Source: Diphasiastrum complanatum
Lineage: Eukaryota; Streptophyta; Lycopodiopsida; Lycopodiales; Lycopodiaceae
Direction of reading: 5' to 3'
Assembly (NCBI GenBank): GCA_029204225.1
Contig: CM055107.1
Location: forward strand, 20,651,997 to 20,715,996
Length of the DNA stretch: 64,000 bases
Numbering within the stretch: the first letter of the stretch is position 1; every line of letters begins with the position of its first letter. The translations under genes and the position numbers were made by a program. Below are positions 1-10,869 of the stretch, one piece after another. Under the pieces are notes generated by a model, which was not told the DNA's origin, did not search any database, and saw only the letters and a program-made list of their open reading frames with translations.

Positions 1-169
1 ACAACATTCACCAAAGCCTAATATCCTTGTCAATACCCGATATTGTATTCGGATTTTATAAAAGCCCTTTCAAAATTATGAATTCTAAATCACAAAACAA
101 ACATTGATTAGTTAATAAAACAATAACATAAAACATAAACAATCTAAATTTACTTAGAATGAAATTACA

Positions 170-822
170 AATTGGGGCTTGAATATTGGCTTTGCCCCCC
201 GAAACAAGATGTGATTGCCCCAATAGGGCAATCCTTGACCGCATAGCCTCACTTTGTTGTGCAAACCGATCGGGATTGGGATTTTTTTGTTCCACCTCAA
301 CTTTGTGCCAATCTTTTTTGGAAGCCCAACCGGACCTCTGCTTTCCCGCTCTAACAACCCTCCTTAGGGCTTGTCATTTGTGCCTAATATGAGTGCACGT
401 ATTGGTTAAGGCCCAATTTCTATTAAATTTTTCTTCTTGATTGAATTCTCTATGCAACATGGAAATGATTCTATCTTTGTTGTCCTCATCTTGGTTAGCC
501 CAAGGGCTACACAAGTCATTGCCAAAGTATTTCATGGCAAGCTCTCTAATTTGACAAATTACAGCATTGCCTCATGCATCTTTAATAATGCTACCATCCT
601 CGTTAACATCATAATAACGATTGGTAGATTTTTCACTTGGTGCATCTTGTGGCACCCTCTCTTGTTCAAATTCTCCTTCGAAAAGGCATAGCTATTCCTT
701 TTGTTCGGAGATAATCCTTCATAAAAATTTTGAACTCGGTCTCCCAAGCCCGAGCTTTTCGCTCCTCCACTTGAGGAACTTCGTGGCCTTCTAAAGCCAC
801 TCCCACTTCTAGATGTAGACAT
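170..822 (-). pseudogene. Decayed gene, possibly plant Transposase_24-like
   Basis: Reading leftwards, the best start is the Met at 822 (MSTSRSGSGFRRPR), which opens a Ser/Arg/Gly-rich N-terminus. The frame shifts near 690. It then continues as one frame to about 155, broken by TGA at 572-574 and TGA at 374-376. Both stops look like CGA-to-TGA changes, because the protein resumes in the same frame after each. The C-terminal part reads ...SGWASKKDWHKVEVEQ... followed by RIALLGQSHLVSGG, ending in a basic/hydrophobic tail. A Trp-rich segment followed by a short 'H..GS'-like motif resembles the C-terminus of plant Transposase_24 (En/Spm-associated) proteins, but this is a weak resemblance. It could equally be another repeat-encoded DNA-binding protein. 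It is non-functional as it stands. Confidence 0.4.
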
Positions 823-825
823 TTT

Positions 826-1080
826 GTGTGTGTAGAGTGTGTGTGTGTGTGTGAGAAAGAAATAAAGAAAGAAAGAAAGATCTTTAATGTGACAAAGAGA
901 GAGGGAGAGAAAGAGTGTGTGTGTGAGAGAGAGAGGGGGAGAGAGACAAAGAGATGAAAAAATATTGATGGCAAGAAAACTAAGATTAAAGTGTGAAAGA
1001 GAGAGTGCTTAAAACTTAAAGCTAGAGAGCATGAAAGCTTAAAGAGAGATCACAAAGAGCACAAAGAGAGAGCACAAATG
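826..1080. repeat. GT/GA-rich simple-sequence tract
   Basis: Short runs of (GT)n, (GAAA)n and (GA)n follow one another directly upstream of the decayed minus-strand gene that starts at 822. If that gene was once expressed, this would be its 5' UTR/promoter, which in plants is often GA-rich. No clear TATA box was found. Confidence 0.6.
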
Positions 1081-1176
1081 AAAGCAAAAAACAAGAATGA
1101 AAATCCGAATTGGAAAATGTCCAATTTATAGACAAAATGAATTTCAAGTGGCGCATGGCAAAGAATTAGGTTTCCA

Positions 1177-1210
1177 CGCATGGCAGAGCCACACGTAACT
1201 CTGCCATGCG
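1177..1210. repeat. Perfect 12-bp inverted repeat
   Basis: CGCATGGCAGAG at 1177-1188 and its exact reverse complement at 1199-1210 flank a 10-bp loop. It uses the same GCATGGC/GCCATGC vocabulary as the palindrome-rich region at 53,990-54,440 in this window, so the two are probably pieces of one repeat family. Confidence 0.7.
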
Positions 1211-1448
1211 AAGTACAATCATGATTGTTGTAGGGTCTTCGAACTGGTGTACTAATAGCCCTCCCGCCTGTCAACAAGAGTTAGTTCATTGGATAGGCAC
1301 CTAACTATGCATATATGCTACTTTTAGTTAGTTTCCTACTTTTCATCTATCTCTACCACCACTAACACTACTTCCACTAACTCTACTCCCCTAAACTACC
1401 TTCATCATGATTGTGGGTGAACGGAAAGGGAAGATTAGGAGAGATTGA

Positions 1449-1450
<2 letters not shown>

Positions 1451-1532
<82 letters not shown>
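1451..1532. repeat. (GA)n microsatellite
   Basis: An essentially uninterrupted GA dinucleotide run of about 80 bp lies directly against the left end of the LTR-like block at 1534. Open frames through it (Arg-Glu or Ser-Leu repeats) are artefacts. Confidence 0.95.
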
Positions 1533-1533
<1 letters not shown>

Positions 1534-1536
<3 letters not shown>

Positions 1537-2093
1537 TAGATCAAATGCTCCTTATGCTTGCTAATGGAGAAACATTAACTAAGACAACCAATCAATATGA
1601 AAATAGAAAGCAATGGAAACACAATCAAAAGCATTAGCAAGTAGTGAATAGCAAATGAGGATGCTTCTCTCCAAAAAGTGGTAGAGTTTTCTCCTTCTCA
1701 TTAAGCATCGAAATAGAGTACAAATGGTGTCTTTTTATAAAATGGGGAAGGTCTTTGCCCCAAAATCCTATTGCTAATATTTACATTGATCCTATCCATT
1801 CATCTTGGACCCAACTTGATCCAAGGGTCCACAAAGAGTACATTGGAAATCACAAGATTCATGAGAGTCCAAAATTGGACCCACTCTAAAAGAGTAAATT
1901 CTAAGTTTAAAATTGACTTTGGGCCTCAAGTTTTATTTTAATTACAAAGGCCCAAGTCTATTTTATTTTATTTACAGCTTAAGCTCGCATGCTCATTGGG
2001 CCATGGGCTTATACGCGTAGGATGCCATGCCCTCGCAACACATTTTATTGGTCGATTTTTTTTATTTACATTTCGTCGGGAATACCCCCAACA
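1534..2093 (-). mobile_element. Solo LTR, gypsy-like
   Basis: Read on the minus strand this block begins TGTTGGGGGTATTCCC and ends ...GATCTAACA, the TG...CA termini of an LTR. A TATA-like TTATAAAAAG lies at about 1733-1742, in the right half of the LTR for minus-strand transcription. A segment at about 2005-2030 matches, in reverse complement, a segment of the LTR at 55,652-56,561 (CATGGCATCCT.CGCGTATAAGCC), so the two are related. No primer site or coding sequence adjoins it, consistent with a solo LTR. Only GGA is shared by the two flanks, so a full target duplication is not demonstrated. Confidence 0.6.
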
Positions 2094-2099
2094 GGACCC

Positions 2100-2806
2100 A
2101 TGGCCTGAAGTAGTGTCGCTCCCTCAGCGCTCTACTGGTTCAGTAAAGAGTCTTCTTGGCCCACCTCTGGTGGACCAAGTAGCCCGTCACGTCTTCCATG
2201 AAGTTGATGTGGTCCAGTTTCTTCAAGTCCTTGGGCATGTGAAGGGACTTGTGGACTCCTGTCAGCCAGTCTTGGTCGACCCACGCTTGGAATCTGCACA
2301 TCTAGGATTGCCAAGGAATGCAGCTCGATAATAGACTCAAGCGACTGGCAGCTGATCTTCGACTTTGTCGGAAACGAGCGTCTTATTAGGATCAAAGAAT
2401 ATGGGGGAGAAAAAATTGTCCCACTTGGTTTCAATCCTCATTAAATGCTCTTAGTCTTGGGCGTAAGTGGCTTCCGCACAGACTGTTGGATCAAGATAGT
2501 TGAAATATTTATTGGCAAATATGGTGAGAGCCCTTCGGGCGTCTACATTCGTATCCCAATCATGCTTTGATGGAATCCTTGTCCAATTGAAGTTTTGAAT
2601 AGTGAGCTTGTCCAGAGGGTGCCACATTCCGCCCATTTGGATCGTCGTGTGCATGGCAGGAAGTGCGCGTTCACCCGTAGTTGTTGCAGACTTGTCACAT
2701 AGGCTCTGATGGCCACAGGGTCTCTTTCAAAGAGCTGCTGACACCACTCTAGCCGCATCAAAAACTGGTGGCGGTGGAGTCACCACTAGGTGGATTGGGT
2801 CCTCTT
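2100..2806 (-). pseudogene. 3' part of decayed gene of unknown family
   Basis: Two adjoining minus-strand frames carry plausible protein: EWCQQLFERDPVAIRAYV, then, after a frameshift near 2645, MGGMWHPLDKLTIQNFNW, continuing through FANKYFNYLDPTVCAEATY. Further frames follow to about 2100. The amino-acid mix is that of a real protein, but I do not recognise the family. The region ends at the LTR-like insertion starting at 2807. The decayed coding region beyond that insertion (3649-5363) lies on the same strand, so both may be parts of one gene split by the insertion. That link is inference. Confidence 0.4.
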
Positions 2807-3648
2807 TGTTGAAAATTGTCACTTCTCACTTGACATTGGTTCATGTAAATATTGATCAAACTTTAGAATATGTTGATGATCTGATTTTGCACATGTGGAG
2901 CCTGTTCCCACGTGTGAAAGGATGTACTTTTCATGTTTGTATATATCCCAATTGATTTTGTATCATTCTAGTTAGTGTGAACATGAAATGACTAGTTTTT
3001 AGTCAAGTTGACTAGTCACCTACAAATTAGCTTTCCCTTGCATGTGCATGAGTAAATGCTCCCACATGGCAAGTGGATGTTCATACGTGTGTATAGAGTA
3101 CTAGAAGATAAGAGTTGACCATTTTCCTTAGATCCTATTTTGTAGGGAATATTCCTATTTTCTAGGAGACTAGCTTTTTGGATTTTAGTCATATCCTAGA
3201 AGGTCAACTATTGGATAAGGATCAAGGATGGATCAAATGGATAGATCTAAGTGATGTGGCACTCTTCACACGTGTGAAGGCCTGCTGGACTGTACCAGAC
3301 TCATGGATGTACTTGATCCATAAAAGGATCATCATTTTGCTAAGAAGATTGATGAGACTTTTGCACTCTACACTTTTGTGAGGTTTCTAGTCATTTGTCT
3401 TGTGATTTTTATGTATGATTGCTATCTAGTATCATTGTATTTGTTGTTTCAGGTGCAGGCCATACAGTGGACAGTACTCCACACGTGTGAGGCTGCTCTC
3501 ACTAGAAAATGATGTGTTGCTCCATTGCTCTTGCTTAAATCCAAGTGTAGTGAATCTAGATCAAGATCTAATGTGTAGAACTTGATAGATTCATTGATTA
3601 AGCAACCAATAACTCTCTATGATTGTAAAGTACAGTCATTATTGTCCT
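2807..3648 (+). mobile_element. Solo LTR-like insertion (copia type)
   Basis: The block begins TGTTGAAAATTGTCAC and ends around the segment ...GTAAAGTACAGTCA. Its last part resembles the end of LTR A (6249-6944), sharing ...GATAGATT..., ...AAGCAACCAAT.ACTCT... and ...AAAGTACAGT.... Two perfect CACACGTGTG palindromes (3267-3276, 3480-3489) and a near copy at about 2909 are also typical of LTRs in this window. It interrupts minus-strand coding sequence on both sides. The right boundary is uncertain by about 20 bp and no target duplication was confirmed. Confidence 0.5.
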
Positions 3649-5363
3649 AAAAAACTGTAAAATTCATCATCCTTCTCCATGTACTGTTGGCAAGCCTTGA
3701 GGGCTTTTTTGGCCTGGGCGAGCTCATGAGTTGCGCTTGTCCGGTTCTTGTCGAACTCTGTCTGATATCTATTTAATGTTTGGCTAGACACCTACACTTG
3801 ACCTGAAGAGATTCATCTTTGCTTGAGAGAGCAGCCTTGAGTCTGGTGCAGGCTGAGCTAGCCAGACAAATTTTTCACTTTGTAAGTCTTTCACTTCCAC
3901 CCCCAAGTGCATGTTTCGTAAATGTGTAGTTGCGTCTGATGGAGGAGAGCCAGCCGTTGGAATGATTCGGATTGAAGCTCCCGCACCTTCATGGAGGCAT
4001 CTGTCAGCGCTTTGGAAAGGCTTTGGATATATTGGTTTAGGCCATCCTCCTTCTATTGTAGCTTGGCAATCTCTCGGTGCCATTCTTGTTCATGTTGTTG
4101 AGCTATGAGAAGCTCTTGCTGTAGCTTTGTGAATTCCACTCGTAGTTGGGTGTTGCTTGTCGCCAGGTGGAGTATCCAGCTGTCCAAAATGGCCCTGGCT
4201 GCTATAGCCTCCCGGATGTATGTCCCCAAGGTTTGGTACGCCGTCATTAAATTTGTTGGAACAGCCACAGATATGCTGGCATTGAGAGAAGCTTGTGTTG
4301 TTGCGGCCTCGACGACTTGTGGAGGTACTGGATAATGGAACATAAGTGGAAGTGGTATCAACAGAGAAAACGAGAATTGAAACAGAAGTAGTTGTGGATG
4401 GAACAGAAAGAGGAGTAGTGGCAACAGAGACAGGAGGAGGGGGTTGTACAGAAGAAGAAGTGGCGATGGTTGATGGAGTGGTTACTAATGTGGCGGTGGT
4501 GCGTCGTCTGGTGGTAGGCGGAGATGAGGAGGAAGGGACAGCGCCACACATTCTTTTGTTGGTTGTTGTGTCAGTAGCTACAGGTTAGGAGGATGTGGAT
4601 GCGGTAGATGGCGAATAAAGGTTAGTGTGCAGCACGATGGAGGATAGAAGGCTGGAGTGACAGAAACCGCGCACTTTTGCCTCGAGAAGTGCACAGGCAA
4701 AATTACACAACAGGAGACCTGCTGCGATACGCTCATGGTTGTTGGGTTTGATGGGGATAATTAGTTCGTGAATGAGGAAGGAATGCTAGTTGTATGGCTA
4801 GGAAGGACTCCACTATCTAACTCAGTAGCGTGGACTGGATTCTGTCCTTGCAAAATGTTGAAACAACTAGAAAGTTGTTTAACAGATGTGCAACCGCCTC
4901 CTGTATGATTGGATTCATGATAGCCTCTGTCAGATAACCGTTGTTAGTTTGGATGGAGATCTCTGGTGCAGTCTTGGCGACAAAAGGTTTGATTAGGCTT
5001 TTTGCCTGACAATGGAAGATGGGCTGACGGTCACCGGACATAATGCCAATGGTGACCATCGAGTCCCTTCTTCGGGTGGCTTGGGCTAGGCTTAGCATAT
5101 GTTTTCTGTGGTACATTGGTACAAGAACTAGAAGCGTGACTTTGACGCATCCCAGGTGGCGTAAGCATGAAGGTCGAGGCCCATGTTAATCTCAGAATGG
5201 AAAAGCGAGGGGAAAAAACCCATTGCCTCAAGAAGTGGGCCAACAGTCTGAAGCCATGGTTGAATCGGAGTGTTAGAGAGTAAGGGCCAAATCTGTGTGG
5301 GTGAGGGTATCTCACGTTGGATCACCTACTTGGTGCCAGAGTCTTCAGAGGATGAAGAGGCCA
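3649..5363 (-). pseudogene. 5' part of decayed gene of unknown family
   Basis: The likely start is ATG at 5363 (MASSSSEDSGTK), followed at once by an in-frame TAG and then the same frame, VIQREIPSPTQIWPLLSNTP. Frameshifts near 5130 and later break the protein. Recognisable stretches include MYHRKHMLSLAQATRRRDS, an internal Ser/Thr-rich low-complexity region (about 4340-4550), and a heptad-like stretch (...LRVEFTKLQQELLIAQQ..., about 4060-4160) suggestive of a coiled coil. The family is unknown to me. Plant-mobile-domain-type transposon-associated proteins have a similar Ser-rich start, but I see no diagnostic motif. It is broken many times and not functional. Confidence 0.45.
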
Positions 5364-6248
5364 TGTTAGCAGTGATAGTTAAAGTGTGATAAAGTAGGAA
5401 AAACAATGAAAAAGGTAAAAAGAGGTGGAAACGACAAAAACTGTGAATAACGAGTGTCGGATGGTAAGAACTGTAGTTCAGAGCGCAGATCTGGGTTTAG
5501 AATGTGCAGATGATGGCTTGTATAAAGTTTGGTCGCAATCAAAGAACTTGGAAATTTCAGTGAAAATTTGAGCAGAGCTTCGCCAACAAAACTGACAAAT
5601 GACTCGAATTTAGCCCTTATATAGCGGAATTTAGAGTGCGTATCAGGTGAAATCCACTTTCCCTTGTTTAGTTCCACCCAAATTTTGGCAGGGACCTTCT
5701 TCACAAAATTCTAAGACCTCAAAGAAGTCTACGAGAATTCAAAAGGTGATTTGACTACCCTATGAAGGTTCTGCGAGGGTTCAGACTGTCTGCGAGGGTT
5801 CAACTCTTTCAGGAGGTGATCTCTCACACAACATGTTCTTGTGGTTGGATTTTGATCTTGATGCTCTGCGAAGGTTCTGAAGATTCAGCTTCTGGGAACC
5901 CTCGCATACATTTAAAAATGATGATTTCTCCATTAGGAACTCTCGCAAAGATTTTCATGGATGCATCTGGGTCAGATCTAGTGACTGTCCAAGTTTCAAG
6001 AGCTATCTCCTAGAGGATCTCCAAAAATCATTAAAAAAGTGCTCTTTTAGAGTGTTTTTTGATGAGATCTTGAGATTCTTAGCTTTTGCAAACTGGTAGT
6101 CAGCTTCATCCATGTTTGATCTGACTGTTGGTAGTTTGGAGGTTTGTTGAATCATGGAACAATTAGACTTTGGCTGAATCTTGCTCATTGCAAGGCAATT
6201 GTCAATCTTAGTCTTTCCCTTGTCATTTTACTTTCCAATTGAAGGTTG
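5364..6248. other. Intergenic, no gene recognised
   Basis: No convincing coding sequence. A short phrase, CTGCGA(G/A)GGTTC, recurs three times between about 5768 and 5878 (two exact, one variant), a small local repeat of unknown origin. The interval ends at the TG start of LTR A. Confidence 0.6.
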
Positions 6249-6944
6249 TGTGAAGAATTGCCAAAAATTGGCAAATCTAGCTTGATCAAAAACCATGTAG
6301 AACTTTGTAAATATTGTGTATAATTGGGTTCCACACATGTAATGCCACGTGGCAACCCACTCCTAATATAGGTTAGGTCAAGTCAAGAGAGTTGTTCATG
6401 TCTATTTGGTGGTCATCCCTACTTTATAGGACCTACACCTAAGTTTAAGGTGAAAATTTGACCAACTAGCTATCTACCAAGCATGATTCTAGGAAATAGA
6501 CTAGGGTTTCATTTTAGGTCAAAGAGAGTAACTTAACTTCCTTATTACATGCTGGAAATCCACCTAACTTCAAGAAGGAAGTCGAATTTGCTATGTATTC
6601 CCTCTCTCCATAGTGAGAAGATAGAAAATTTTTGGAGCTCATTGGCAATCTCAAGCTAGTTCACTACTATGTACATTGAGTTTTTGTGATCCAAATGAAA
6701 CCAAATCAATTTTTACTTGTTTCTCAGGTTGAAGGCCGTACTACAGCCTGTAGTACACACGTGTGGGCTTTGATTTCAATGTTGATCAAGTCTTTTGATT
6801 GTTAATGCTTGTTGTTTGTCAAATTGCCAATCTAGATCAATTATTTTGTGTCTAGTTTTTTGATAGATTGTTAAGCAAGCATCCAATCACTCTTGTGAAT
6901 CTTTTGTAGATCCATTTATGGTCCTAAAGTACAGTACTTTCACA
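6249..6944 (+). repeat. 5' LTR of copia family A
   Basis: Begins TGTGAAGAATTGCC and ends ...AGTACTTTCACA, directly followed by a Met-tRNA primer site. It is homologous to LTRs at 50,246-50,790 (plus) and 9,928-10,484 (minus), sharing the start, a central ATTACATGCTGGAAAT.CACCTAACTT phrase and the ...CTTTCACA end. It carries CACACGTGTG at 6756-6765. The length of 696 bp against about 550 bp in the other two copies shows internal indels. Confidence 0.85.
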
Positions 6945-6957
6945 TGGTATCAGAGCC
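6945..6957 (+). other. Primer-binding site (initiator Met-tRNA)
   Basis: TGGTATCAGAGCC immediately follows the LTR and matches the complement of the 3' end of plant initiator Met-tRNA, the standard minus-strand primer for copia elements. Confidence 0.9.
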
Positions 6958-7440
6958 AAGTACAAGAGCATAAGCCATTGATCTAATGCAAATCCATTTT
7001 TAGCCAGTTTTGGTGCTAAAAACTAGTATTGAGAGGACAAGCTAGAATCTTGATTTTGGTGAGGAGATTTGATCCCAAATTTGGTAGGGGTCCAAATCCG
7101 TACTGTCCACATGTGTGGGTACCTCTGAACCTGCATTTAATGTATGGTATTCATTTGATCCAAAAAAAATCAATTTGTGAGCTGTTGGTGTAATTTTTGG
7201 TGGAGATCCTATGATAATCTACCAGGATCATTTGTCATTGATTAGATTTGAATTTGTTTCATGGAATCTAATTAATCTAGGCTGATTCAGGTCCTATTGA
7301 GGTTAAAAACAAATCTTAAAAGTACACCAAGAAGGAAGAAAGAGACTCAGGCAGTTTATTGTCCAAAAATAGCCAAAATTGGCAAGATTTGATTTCAAGT
7401 CAACCAAATCTATTTCTTGTTTGTAGAAGTCACTAGTAAG
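6958..7440 (+). other. 5' untranslated leader of copia element A
   Basis: Non-coding leader between primer site and gag. It contains a CACATGTGTG variant of the palindrome discussed in the findings. No other feature seen. Confidence 0.6.
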
Positions 7441-9026
7441 ATGGGATCTGCTGGAGCATACCTTCTAGAAGCTAGTGAGAGATTGAATTCTACAAATTAT
7501 GCTATTTGGAAGGTTACGATGAAGTCACTCTTGGTGCTCCAAGACCTTCATGAGTTCTTGATTGAAGATGAAGATGAACCTCTAGGTGCACATAAGTTAG
7601 CTAGATACAAGAAGAGATCTAGGCTTGCACTTCATTGTGTGAAGATGAATGTGAGCAATGATTTGTTGAGAGAAGTATCAGCCTGTACTAGTGCTAAAGA
7701 GGCTTGGGAGTCTTTAGAATCAATCTATGAATCTAGTAACACTTCAAGAGTACTCATGCCTAGAAATCAAATTTTGCAAAGCATGAGGAGAAGTGAGGAG
7801 AGTGCACAGGATTATGTACTTAGAATCAAATCTCTAAATAGGGAGTTGGCCTCCATTGGAGAGAAGATTCATGATGGAGAGCTTGTACAAATTGTTCTTA
7901 ATGTTCTAGGAGATTACTTTGCAAATTTGGTTCAAAGTTTTGCCATCCAAGAAACTTTGCCAACTATAGAAAAACTTCACAGTGTATTAGTGGCTGAAGA
8001 GTATAGGATGCTCCACACCAAGGCAAGAATGAGTTCATTGTCTTTGTAGGATGGGGATGAGAAAGTAAATTTCTCATTCCAGAAAAAAAAGAAGACCAAT
8101 GGAAAGAAGAAGCATCCGAAGGAGGCCAAAGAAGAGGATGATGCATCAAGCTCAAAGGACAAGTCAAAGCAGAAATACTTCTTTTGTGGAAAGAAGGGGC
8201 ATTATGCATCTGAATGCTACAAGAGGCTAAGAGCACAAGTGGAGGAGGACAAACAAGGAAACCTTGCAAATGAGGAGGAGGAGGATGAAGTAGCTGTATT
8301 CTTGATGGCATCTACATCCTCACCAACAAGCAATAGCAATTCAAGAGACAATTGGTGGACCGACAGTGGGGCTAGCTCCCACATGTCTTGTGAAAAAGAC
8401 TTTTTCTCAACCTTACACTCTTTCAATGATGCTAAAAAGTTTGTCTTTACTGCAAATGATGAAGAGTGTAGGATAGATGGTGTTGGCGCCATATCTTTGT
8501 GTCTAGAATCCTCAAAATGCATGGATCTAGAAAATGTCCTTTATGTACCATCAATCACCAAGAATATGCTTAGTGTTGGTCTACTCCTAGAAAGTGGTTT
8601 GGATGTCCACTTTAAGCATGGTTTTTGTTTCATCTTGAAGAATGATGTTTGCATTGCAAAGGGATTTAAACATGGAAGATTGTTTAAGTTGGAAGTCGGC
8701 GTTGCTTTTGAAAGAATGAGCCTGGCAAAGGAGGAGATCACTCAAGAGGAGATCTTGGCAAATTGTGATCTTGCTTGCATTGAGGAGGAGCATCAAAAGG
8801 AGGAAGATCTTGAGGATAAACCTCAAAGCATGAGAGTTCCAAGGGAGTCCTCAATGACAATGGCTGAGTCATCAAATTGCATGCAAATTGTCCATTCAAG
8901 TGTGCATCTAACAAGGGTGGTGAGCATTGGAGAGTCTACTATCTTTGAATACTTTTTGGAAAGTAGTAGTAGACATGAGGTGACTTGTTTCTTACCTTTA
9001 AGATTCATGGTGTTTATTACTTTGTA
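7441..9026 (+). pseudogene. Copia family A gag-protease, one stop, no pol
   Basis: A single frame opens at ATG 7441 (MGSAGAYLLEASERLNSTNY; an upstream in-frame ATG at 7417 is less likely). It encodes a copia gag (UBN2-type), then a CCHC knuckle, then an aspartic protease with intact DSGAS at 8362-8376. One TAG at 8047-8049 interrupts an otherwise continuous frame between gag and knuckle. The first knuckle cysteine is Tyr (TAC, 8176-8178) while the rest (CGKKGHYASEC) is normal. After the protease, where integrase should begin, the frame runs into an acidic non-pol tail (about 8690-9026). No integrase, reverse transcriptase or RNase H follows. The same tail occurs in the copy at 48.6-49.5 kb, so its absence of pol is a family trait. 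The frame is cut by LTR B at 9027. Confidence 0.8.
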
Positions 9027-9411
9027 TGACATAGAAGCCCTAATATGCTCAGATTCGAGCTCTACATGTAAAAATATGTCATGGGATTTCCATCCAATCA
9101 TGAGCGGAATCGAGATTTACCTTCTTGACTAGTTTGAGTCTATGATTTGATTGACGAATGCTATTCGCATATGATTTTTTTGTGATGATTGAATGAGTTT
9201 GGAGTTGCAGGTACAATGCACAAGCAGCAGCAGGCTATACTTTCACACATGTGAAGAGTTTTGGAGCTAATTCATGGAGTTCAAGCCAAGATAAGCTAGG
9301 AACCAATGCATTGATTAGTAATCTAGCTTCTAGATCTTGTTTGGATCTTAAGTAGGTGCTTTCTCCATCATTTATAGAATCAAATGGGTTTATTTTGCTG
9401 CATTTTTATCA
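9027..9411 (+). repeat. LTR B (copia-type), 5' LTR
   Basis: Starts TGACATAGAAGCCC exactly where homology to the family-A tail stops, and ends ...TTTTTATCA next to a degenerate Met-tRNA primer site. A reverse-complement copy lies at 51,309-51,690. A CACACATGTG variant occurs at about 9244; the 51-kb copy has the perfect CACACGTGTG there. Confidence 0.75.
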
Positions 9412-9424
9412 TGGTATGAGAGCC
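9412..9424 (+). other. Primer-binding site of element B
   Basis: TGGTATGAGAGCC, one base different from the canonical Met-tRNA site, directly follows LTR B. The same variant is present in the inverted copy at 51,296-51,308, so the change predates the duplication. Confidence 0.75.
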
Positions 9425-9927
9425 ATTCCAAGAAATCATTTTTTTTCAATTGCAAGTATTCAATGGACACCTAGTTTACCTATTTGTAAGGAACTATTAG
9501 ATGATAATCTTTTAGACCTTATGGATAAAGGTTGGGATAGTAAGATAGATGGAGGCACAGATTGCAGATTAAAAGAATCTTCTAGGACCTTGTGTTATCA
9601 TATCTAGAGATGTAGGACCTTCTATTTAGATATTAGAAATAAAAATAGATAATTGGGACTTGGATGCCACTAGGTCAAGACCTTGAAATGGATGCTCACA
9701 CAAATCGATAAGATGTGAGTAATATATAAAATGAAAAAGTTTTAACTATGATTGAAGTGGAAGAACCTTGGAGCCTATATTATACATAACAGAGCTTGTC
9801 CTAATGTATAATAATTCTCTACTTAATAATTTCAAATTTATCATAAACAAAAAACGGGTAAGAATTCAATGTTTATTCCTTTCTATTTATTGTTAGTCAT
9901 AAAAAAAACAAGTCTATGCAATGGATA
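9425..9927 (+). mobile_element. Internal remnant of element B
   Basis: Leader-type sequence with no gag recognised. It has a reverse-complement counterpart at 50,791-51,295. It is cut at 9928 by the terminus of LTR A in opposite orientation. Confidence 0.55.
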
Positions 9928-10484
9928 TGTGAAAGTTTGGACCTTGAATGAGTCCATTTAATGCCTCACAAGATTGATTGATTGATTGATCATTATAAAA
10001 ACAATGCAAACTAGACACTAGATTTTAAGATTTGGATCAACAAATTAGCATCTATCAATCAAGAGCGACCTTTAATTATTAATCAAACACAAAGTCTAGC
10101 CCACTCATGTGTGGATAGTACATAGTACAGCCTGTAAACTGAAAAAAAGTACAAATGACTTTGATCTTGCTTGGATCCAAAAAAACAACAAAGTTAGGTG
10201 AATTTCCAGCATGTAATAAGGAAGTTAACTTGTCTTTCTTGACCTAATTTGCCAACCTAGCCTCATTCCTAGAGTCATGTCAAGTAGGTGGCTAGTTGGT
10301 CAATCTCATCCACAAATATAGATTTAGGTCCTATAAAGTAGGAATCACTACCAATATTGATCTAACAAACACTAGGGTAGGTTTCCCACGTGGCTCCATG
10401 GCCTCACACGTGTGGGATACACTAATGTACATTTTACATGATTTTGATCAAGTTAGATTTGCCAACTTTTGGCAAATTCTCACA
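9928..10484 (-). repeat. LTR A, minus orientation (3' LTR)
   Basis: Reverse complement begins TGTGAGAATTTGCC and ends ...AACTTTCACA. It is homologous to 6249-6944 and the reverse complement of 50,246-50,790. It contains CACACGTGTG at 10,405-10,414. Upstream of it (to the right) lies the matching family-A 3' internal sequence, so this is a 3' LTR. Confidence 0.85.
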
Positions 10485-10869
10485 CTCCTCAAATTTAGCT
10501 AGATCTAGAAGCATAAAAAAAATATAGCTACAAACAAAGAACTTTTGAGACTCCAATAGAGAATGATGTCCATGAAGTATCTTTCACCACCTCTTAAAGG
10601 ATCCCTAACAAGATGTTCCGTAAATGTTTCTATATACATGTAGCACACTTCAAAAACTATACATCATTCCAAGCAATGGATTCCAAGGCATTTTGTGCAC
10701 TTGAAGATACATCAATAAAGCTAGTAAGTGCATACATAATGTTGCCAAAGACAACTTGCCTTGCTTATGATTGAGCCTTGCCTTGATGGCTCCATCTTGG
10801 TACTCAAGGTTCTTCTTGGAGTCCTTGAGTCTTGAGCTTGCTCCTCCACTTGACTTGACTCCAAACCAT
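10485..10869 (-). mobile_element. 3' internal end of copia family A
   Basis: Reverse complement of 49,861-50,245. It includes a purine-rich AATTTGAGGAG directly before the LTR, the probable polypurine tract. It joins CACTA-derived sequence abruptly at 10,869/10,870, where the 46-51 kb copy has 1.73 kb of extra family-A sequence. Confidence 0.7.
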
